From: Rhizoctonia solani
Taxonomy: Eukaryota > Basidiomycota > Agaricomycetes > Cantharellales > Ceratobasidiaceae
Assembly: GCF_016906535.1 (NCBI RefSeq)
Contig: NC_057385.1
Span: 1,488,001-1,552,000 of the forward strand
Length of the DNA stretch: 64,000 nucleotides
Direction: 5' to 3'
Under the pieces are notes generated by a model, which was not told the DNA's origin, did not search any database, and was given only the letters and a program-made list of their open reading frames with translations. Made by a program: the position numbers and the translations under genes. Position 1 is the stretch's first letter; the number at the start of each line of letters is the position of its first letter. Positions 63,174-64,000 of this stretch are shown here, piece by piece.

Positions 63174-64000
63174 CGTGAGTAGAGTGGTGGTCGATTGTGA
63201 GAGCTGCCAACCGATGGGAGTACATAGATCGATCGGCCAATCACATGTCTAGTATTCATTCCCGGTCACCCGGTTCCTTCCGCCCGCCGGTGCCCGGCGC
63301 ATATAGTCAAACTGACTCTATTCCTAGAAAATTTTGATGAGGGCGGATTTTCATATTAAGACATGTTTGGGGCGCGTCACCAACTCAGGCGTTCCGAACA
63401 GACCTAGAACAGATGTCACTACAGGATCTCTTTCAACAAAACAATTTGGTTTTTCAGTTCTGACCTGAGCATCACCTGGTAATATTAAGTTCCCAAGACT
63501 ATCAAACTTAGAAAGAGGGTACAACTGTAGCCTGCCGGACGTTCACCAATTGCGCGAGGTGACTGCAGTTCTTTTCATTTGTCAATTTGTTGAACATGAA
63601 CGACCAGAAACTAAACATCAGTATTGACTTCCAATTATCTACCCATATAAGAAGTGAAGTCTACGGTCTCGTGAGCATATCAATAGACTTGCCACTCGAA
63701 ATGTTAACTGCACGTGGTGAGATTAAGGCACTGGGTTATACGTAGCTATATAATGTGATTTGAAACGCCAAGTAGTGCTTGTAGAGTACTACACACGTAT
63801 GCTCAATTTAGACTTGCTTTCAATATAATGCGCTGAACCATGGATTGCTCCGAAAGCCTCATAAATTCCGTCGAAAAATTGATCGGGTTATCAACCACAG
63901 GCCCTATCACTATTGCGTACCCCAAAATGTATGTATTCATATACATGTAGAACCTACGTACCGCCAAGGTGTTGGGTTGCCATAGTCAATCAAATTATAA
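63174..64000. other. Intergenic region at the window end
   Basis: Upstream of SDHA. It contains the SDHA promoter and no recognisable gene; from 63320 the sequence is AT-rich with many stops in all frames. Confidence 0.35.

Overview
This window is nuclear DNA of a filamentous fungus, most likely an Agaricomycete basidiomycete; the Rhizoctonia/Ceratobasidium group is my best guess but is an inference. The reasons are dense introns of about 50-60 nt with GT-AG borders and CTRAC-like branch sites, DUF6699 proteins, a fungal-type SLATT 2TM family, Tle1-like DUF2235 hydrolases, a Zn2Cys6 regulator with a fungal middle domain, and GPI-anchored Ser/Thr-rich proteins. No CRISPR array, rRNA, virus or intact transposon was seen.

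Left part (1-25 kb): TAM41 (mitochondrial CDP-diacylglycerol synthesis, +); two convergent DUF6699 paralogues (+ and -); a large unrecognised gene (+); a PARP2-type poly(ADP-ribose) polymerase (-); a Ser/Arg-rich protein with a short tandem repeat (-); an NDP-kinase-fold protein that appears to lack the catalytic His and carries a duplicated C-terminal motif (-); and two small related Cys-motif ORFs (-).

Middle (25-46 kb): two tandem DUF2235 alpha/beta hydrolases (-), a gene-free stretch, cullin-1 (-), COQ5 (-), another 2.4-kb gene-free stretch, a Zn2Cys6 transcription factor (+) with an 805-nt intron that holds a possible alternative first exon, and AOS1, the SUMO E1 subunit (+).

Right part (46.7-64 kb): a tRNA-Arg(CCG) with a small intron, an NCS1-family permease (+), a tandem array of three SLATT 2TM genes (+), SPF45/RBM17 splicing factor (+), two GPI-anchored proteins (-) flanking MED7 (+), and SDHA (-). 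The three-gene SLATT array is the best candidate for an undescribed accessory system: the domain is predicted to be a membrane effector of conflict systems, yet no sensor or NLR gene lies beside it.

A strong window-wide signal affects every annotation here. About twenty places break a reading frame, and in all but one complex stretch they do so in the same direction, as if one base were missing, often in a short homopolymer. They occur in essential genes (SDHA, AOS1, SPF45) as well as accessory ones. This points to uncorrected one-base deletions in the assembly rather than gene decay, so those genes are listed as CDS with the break positions noted. Coordinates span start codon to stop codon and include introns.
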